Shown one piece after another: positions 5,495-8,453 of a DNA stretch of 8,453 bases. Below the pieces are notes generated by a model. It saw only the letters and a list, made by a program, of their open reading frames with translations. It was not told the origin of the DNA and made no database searches. The stretch's first letter is position 1. Every line of letters begins with the position of its first letter. The DNA is from Chloroflexota bacterium. Its GTDB lineage: Bacteria; Chloroflexota; Dehalococcoidia; Lucifugimonadales; CATQGZ01. The DNA lies in NCBI GenBank assembly GCA_027624995.1, contig JAQBTI010000092.1, forward strand, positions 1-8,453. The letters are read 5' to 3'. Made by a program: the position numbers and the translations under genes.

Positions 5495-7210
5495 TTGAAG
5501 AAAAATGACTATGTGGTCCGATTTGCTGGCGAGGGCGGAGGAGGGCTGCTGACGGTAGTCACGGCCATGTCTCAGGCCGCCGCAGAGGTAGGCTACAACG
5601 TTCAGACCTTTGCCACCTTCCCGTCCCAGATCCGTGGTGGACCGACCTGGTTTCAGCTACGCATCTCGACCTTGGACATCTTGAGCTCGGGCGACGATCT
5701 GGACACGCTCGTGGCCTTCAACAAAGAGGCCTACGAAGAGCACCGCGGCGAGGTCGGCGAGGCGGGCGTCATCATATACAACTCCGAGGAGTTCGAGCTC
5801 GAGTCCGACGGCAAGAGCTTCGGAATGCCCTTCGATGAGCTGGCCAAGGCCACGGGCAACAACCGGGCCGCCAACTTCGTGGTCATGGGCGCTCTGGCGC
5901 ACCTGGTGAACCTGCCGCTGTCCATCCTGGAGGAGTTCAACAGGGAGAAGTACACGCGGGGTCGGGCCAGCGACGAGCAGATCGTCTCCTCGAACAACCA
6001 CGCGCTATCTCTCGGCCGGGACGAAGCCATCAAGAGCGGCTTCAGCCTCGGCGAGCTGGCAGAACCCACCAAGCCGGAGGGCGAGCAGATTTTGGTGAAC
6101 GGCAATGAGGCCGTGTGCCTGGGCGCGATGGCGGCGGGCCTCGAGTTCTTTGTCGGCTACCCGATCTCACCGGCCACCACAATCCTTATTTGGATGGAGA
6201 AGAACCTGGTAGGTCCCGACAAGTTCGCGTACCAGTCCACCTCGGAGATCGAGTCCATAACCTCCATCCTGGGGGCCGGTTACGCGGGCAAGAAGGCCAT
6301 GACGGCTACCGCGGGCCCCGGGTTTTCGCTCATGAGCGAAGGTCTCGGCCTGGGCTGGATGGCCGAGATTCCCCTGGTAGTCGCCAACATTCAGCGAGGA
6401 GGGCCGTCTACGGGCCTGCCGACGAAGACCGAGCAGTCGGACCTCCTCACCGCCTTGACTCCGTCACACGGCGACATAAGGCTGCCGGTGATCGCTCCCG
6501 GCACGGTCGAGGAGTGCTTCTACGCCGCGGTAGCGGCCTTCAATTGGGCCGAACGGTACCAGGGGCCAGTGGTCCTGCTAAGCGAACACGCCCTGTCGGA
6601 GCGCCAGAAGAATATTCCTAAGCCGGACCTGAGCAGTCTGAAGGTCGAGAGCAGACAGGCGTACGCTGGTGACAATGGATACCGGCGCTACGAAAGCGCC
6701 GAGCTATCGCCGATGCCGATCCCTGGCCATCCCGGCGGCTACGTGGCGAACGGCAGCGAGCACGACGCTGTCGGAGATACGACCCATCTGCCCGCACGCC
6801 ACGTCCAGATGACGGAGCGTCGCTTCAGTAAGCTGAAGTTGCTCGAGGACGGGACCTACGAAGAGGACAACCCTCAGGCACCGGTCGTGATAATGCCCTG
6901 GGGAGGCTCCAAGGGGCCGGCCCGGGAGGCTTACCTGCAGCTTTCCGGCAACGGAGGGGACGTAGGCTGGGCGTATACGATGTTCCTCCATCCGCTTCCG
7001 CCAGCCCTCCTTGACAGCCTGAGGCAGAAAGAGCTGGTGCTGGTCCCGGAGCTGAACTACCAGGGGCAGTTCTCCAGCGTCCTACGGTCACAGGGCGTCA
7101 AGGCCGAGTCGATAACGCAGTACACCGGCCTTCCGTTCAAGGTTCGTGACCTAGTCAATCGTGCACGCCGGCGCATCGGTGCAGCGAAGAAAGAGGGTGT
7201 TGCGGTATGA
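5495..7210 (+). CDS. korA: 2-oxoacid:acceptor (ferredoxin) oxidoreductase, fused gamma-alpha subunit
   Basis: With KorB this enzyme converts a 2-oxoacid plus CoA to acyl-CoA and CO2, passing electrons to ferredoxin, or runs in reverse. The 571 residues comprise a gamma domain (about 1-190, with FAGEGGGGLLT 10-20, FATFPSQIRGGPTWFQLRI 39-58) and an alpha/pyrimidine-binding domain from about 198, with GYPISPATTI (221-230), STSEIESITSILGAGYAGKKAMTATAGPGFSLMSEG (248-283) and NIQRGGPSTGLPTKTEQSDL (298-317). The alpha C-terminal transketolase-like domain follows. This gamma-alpha fusion is the KorA type of two-subunit enzymes; 2-oxoglutarate is the likeliest substrate, but pyruvate or branched oxoacids are not excluded. 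The start is TTG 5495, with GGAGA at 5484-5488 and six bases of spacing. An ATGA overlap couples it to korB. Confidence 0.9.
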   Translation: MKKNDYVVRFAGEGGGGLLTVVTAMSQAAAEVGYNVQTFATFPSQIRGGPTWFQLRISTLDILSSGDDLDTLVAFNKEAYEEHRGEVGEAGVIIYNSEEFELESDGKSFGMPFDELAKATGNNRAANFVVMGALAHLVNLPLSILEEFNREKYTRGRASDEQIVSSNNHALSLGRDEAIKSGFSLGELAEPTKPEGEQILVNGNEAVCLGAMAAGLEFFVGYPISPATTILIWMEKNLVGPDKFAYQSTSEIESITSILGAGYAGKKAMTATAGPGFSLMSEGLGLGWMAEIPLVVANIQRGGPSTGLPTKTEQSDLLTALTPSHGDIRLPVIAPGTVEECFYAAVAAFNWAERYQGPVVLLSEHALSERQKNIPKPDLSSLKVESRQAYAGDNGYRRYESAELSPMPIPGHPGGYVANGSEHDAVGDTTHLPARHVQMTERRFSKLKLLEDGTYEEDNPQAPVVIMPWGGSKGPAREAYLQLSGNGGDVGWAYTMFLHPLPPALLDSLRQKELVLVPELNYQGQFSSVLRSQGVKAESITQYTGLPFKVRDLVNRARRRIGAAKKEGVAV

Positions 7211-8073
7211 GCGACAGAAACCCCGAGTATGACTTCAAGTGGTGTCCAGGCTGCGGTGACTTCGGCGTTCGCCGGGCGCTGGAACAGGCCATGGAAAAGT
7301 ACATCATCGAGACCGAGGTGCCCGTCGAGACGAACGTGGTCGTCGCCGGCATCGGCTGCTCGGGGAATATGGTGCACCTGCTGGAGGGGCCTCAGCCCTA
7401 CGGCTTCCACGGCATACATGGGAGGACGCTCCCGGTCGCTATGGGGATCAAGATGAGCAGGCCAGAGCTGAACGTGGTCGTCACCGCCGGAGATGGAGAT
7501 TTCCTCGGCATCGGCTTCGAGCACGTCGGCCCGCAAGCGGCGCGCAATCTCGACGTTACCGCGATCGTCATGGACAACGGTGTTTACGGCCTTACCAAGG
7601 GCCAGAGCTCGCCGACAACGGGTATGGGTGTAGTTACTAGCTCCACGCCCTACGGCAAGGTGGAAGCGCCCGTAAATCCGCTGCCGTTGTACCTGACGAT
7701 GGGCGTCTCGTATGTGGCCTCGGCCATGTCGACCAAGATCAAAGACATGGCGGGCCTCATATTCGACGCCATGATGCACCCGGGTTTCTCAATCGTTCAC
7801 GTCCAGTCCCCATGCACGGAGTACAACGACACCTACGAGCTGCTCAAGGGGAACGCGAAAAAGGGAATCGAGCCGGTCGCGTGGAGCATACCCGACAAAC
7901 ACGACCCAGAGGACCTAGACGCTGCTTTCAAAGTAGCCACCTCGGGCGGGATTCCGATGGGGCTGCTCTACAGGGACACCGAACGCCTGACTTTCGACAA
8001 GCAGAAGTCGAAGCTGGCTGAGAAGGCTGTCGTCCAGACCGCTGAAGAGCTCATCGCGTCTTATGCCATCTAG
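7207..8073 (+). CDS. korB: 2-oxoacid:acceptor (ferredoxin) oxidoreductase, beta subunit (TPP-binding)
   Basis: The 288-residue beta subunit carries thiamine diphosphate and one [4Fe-4S] cluster. The visible motifs are WCPGCGDFG (12-20), GIGCSG (48-53), the TPP/Mg2+ motif GDGDFLGIGFEH (95-106) and MDNGVYGLTKGQSSPTT (122-138). The four cluster cysteines expected from archaeal 2-oxoacid:ferredoxin oxidoreductase structures correspond to Cys13, Cys16, Cys51 and Cys203 (SPC). No separate ferredoxin-like delta subunit is present in the window, as usual for KorAB. The ATG overlaps the korA stop (ATGA), and AGAGGG at 7192-7197 gives an independent ribosome site. The stop lies in the first arm of a palindrome that probably ends transcription. 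Substrate choice (2-oxoglutarate favoured) is inferred. Confidence 0.92.
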   Translation: MSDRNPEYDFKWCPGCGDFGVRRALEQAMEKYIIETEVPVETNVVVAGIGCSGNMVHLLEGPQPYGFHGIHGRTLPVAMGIKMSRPELNVVVTAGDGDFLGIGFEHVGPQAARNLDVTAIVMDNGVYGLTKGQSSPTTGMGVVTSSTPYGKVEAPVNPLPLYLTMGVSYVASAMSTKIKDMAGLIFDAMMHPGFSIVHVQSPCTEYNDTYELLKGNAKKGIEPVAWSIPDKHDPEDLDAAFKVATSGGIPMGLLYRDTERLTFDKQKSKLAEKAVVQTAEELIASYAI

Positions 8074-8111
8074 GGGCCGTCCCCTCTGGGCGGACAGCGG
8101 GTCTGCCCCTA
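8071..8111. terminator. Palindromic element between convergent korB and mutase genes, probable bidirectional terminator
   Basis: The outer arms TAGGGGC (8071-8077) and GCCCCTA (8105-8111) are perfect reverse complements. An inner hairpin pairs GGGCGGAC (8088-8095) with GTCTGCCC (8101-8108) around AGCGG, with one G-T position; the two pairings compete for the right arm. The outermost triplets are the korB stop TAG and, on the other strand, the TAG of the mutase gene. No T-tract follows, so termination is inferred from position and symmetry. The TAGGGGC tips resemble a dispersed Chloroflexota-type repeat. Confidence 0.6.
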
Positions 8112-8453
8112 CGAAGAGTCCCGTTCGTCTACGGCCCGACGGATGAAGTCTGCGATCTCGGTAGTCGGGGTGCCCGGTCCAAAGACCGCCTTTACGCCCA
8201 TAACCTGAAGCGCCGCGCGGTCGTCCTCCGGGATGATGCCTCCAGCGACGACGATCACGTCATCCATGTCGTTCCGCTTCAGCCCCTCGAATATCAGCGG
8301 GAAAAGCTCCATGTGCGCGCCCGAGAGGATGCTGAGTCCGATGACGTCCACGTCCTCCTGCAGCGCCGCCTCGACAATCATCTCCGGCGTCTGGCGGATG
8401 CCGGTGTAGACAACCTCCATGCCTGCGTCGCGCAGTGAACGAGCGATGACCTT
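8109..8453 (-). CDS. Methylmalonyl-CoA mutase C-terminal / B12-binding subunit, truncated by right edge
   Basis: The frame is open to the right edge of the window, so only the last 114 residues are seen and the N-terminus lies beyond 8453. The sequence KVIARSLRDAGMEVVYTGIRQTPEMIVEAALQEDVDVIGLSILSG is the cobalamin-binding Rossmann domain of methylmalonyl-CoA mutase. The S-x-L motif (SIL) and the VVAGGIIP loop that contact the B12 lower-ligand tail are present; the DxHxxG motif with the cobalt-ligating histidine should be just outside. It ends in VFGPGTPTTEIADFIRRAV, typical of the mutase C-terminus. The enzyme isomerises succinyl-CoA and methylmalonyl-CoA. Whether this is a stand-alone small subunit or the end of a full-length mutase cannot be told from the window. 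It is convergent with korB and its stop lies in the shared palindrome. Confidence 0.93.
   Translation of the reverse strand, partial: KVIARSLRDAGMEVVYTGIRQTPEMIVEAALQEDVDVIGLSILSGAHMELFPLIFEGLKRNDMDDVIVVAGGIIPEDDRAALQVMGVKAVFGPGTPTTEIADFIRRAVDERDSS

Noticed and set aside
5490..5498. ATG CGT TGA mini-frame overlapping the TTG start of korA, resembling a regulatory minimal upstream frame
   Set aside because: The ATG is one base from the GGAGA ribosome site, too close for efficient initiation, while the TTG is correctly spaced; chance occurrence is likely.
7057..7779. 240-codon minus-strand open frame opposite korA/korB
   Set aside because: It lies antisense to well-supported korB with its motifs intact; His/Arg-rich composition and no recognisable domain mark it as a shadow.

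Overview
The window looks like a GC-rich bacterial chromosome segment with short intergenic gaps. The best guess is Chloroflexota, perhaps a SAR202/Dehalococcoidia-like lineage. The evidence is indirect: a Vms1-like release factor of the actinobacterial/chloroflexal type, a two-subunit 2-oxoacid:acceptor oxidoreductase, a split B12-binding methylmalonyl-CoA mutase subunit, a PhyH dioxygenase, and intergenic palindromes ending in TAGGGGC/GCCCCTA. The taxon is inferred from memory of these families, not from a search.

Layout. (1) 48-1540, plus strand: a stub of an RDD-type membrane protein, a peptidase S51/cyanophycinase-like hydrolase translationally overlapping it (ATGA), and a PhnB-like VOC protein. 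(2) 1618-1650: a strong palindrome just upstream of a PhyH-family dioxygenase (1670-2458). (3) 2455-3720, minus strand: a Vms1/eRF1-like peptidyl-tRNA hydrolase (VLRF1) convergent with the dioxygenase and overlapping its stop codon, then a large imperfect palindrome, then queF for queuosine synthesis. (4) 3813-5215, plus strand, divergent from queF: ccmA and ccmB, an ABC exporter pair for cytochrome c maturation, with no ccmC behind them. (5) 5216-5494: a gene-free stretch with a near-consensus sigma-70-type promoter and a leader of about 210 nt. (6) 5495-8073: korA and korB, overlapping by ATGA. (7) 8071-8111: a palindrome that carries the stop codons of korB and of the convergent, right-edge-truncated B12-binding methylmalonyl-CoA mutase gene.

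How the genes fit together. KorAB interconverts a 2-oxoacid (probably 2-oxoglutarate) and its acyl-CoA with ferredoxin. The mutase interconverts succinyl-CoA and methylmalonyl-CoA. The right end may therefore be a succinyl-CoA node, although the two genes are convergent and not one operon. The CcmAB pair suggests c-type cytochromes and respiration. QueF and VLRF1 both act on the translation machinery (tRNA modification and release of stalled chains) and lie in the same direction. The left-hand enzymes are accessory hydrolase/dioxygenase families whose substrates cannot be read from sequence.

Nothing here is clearly a new defence or mobile system. I see no CRISPR, transposase, tRNA or rRNA. 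The items most worth a second look are the bacterial VLRF1 gene, the promoter and leader before korAB, and the hairpin elements, one of which provides both stop codons of a convergent gene pair.
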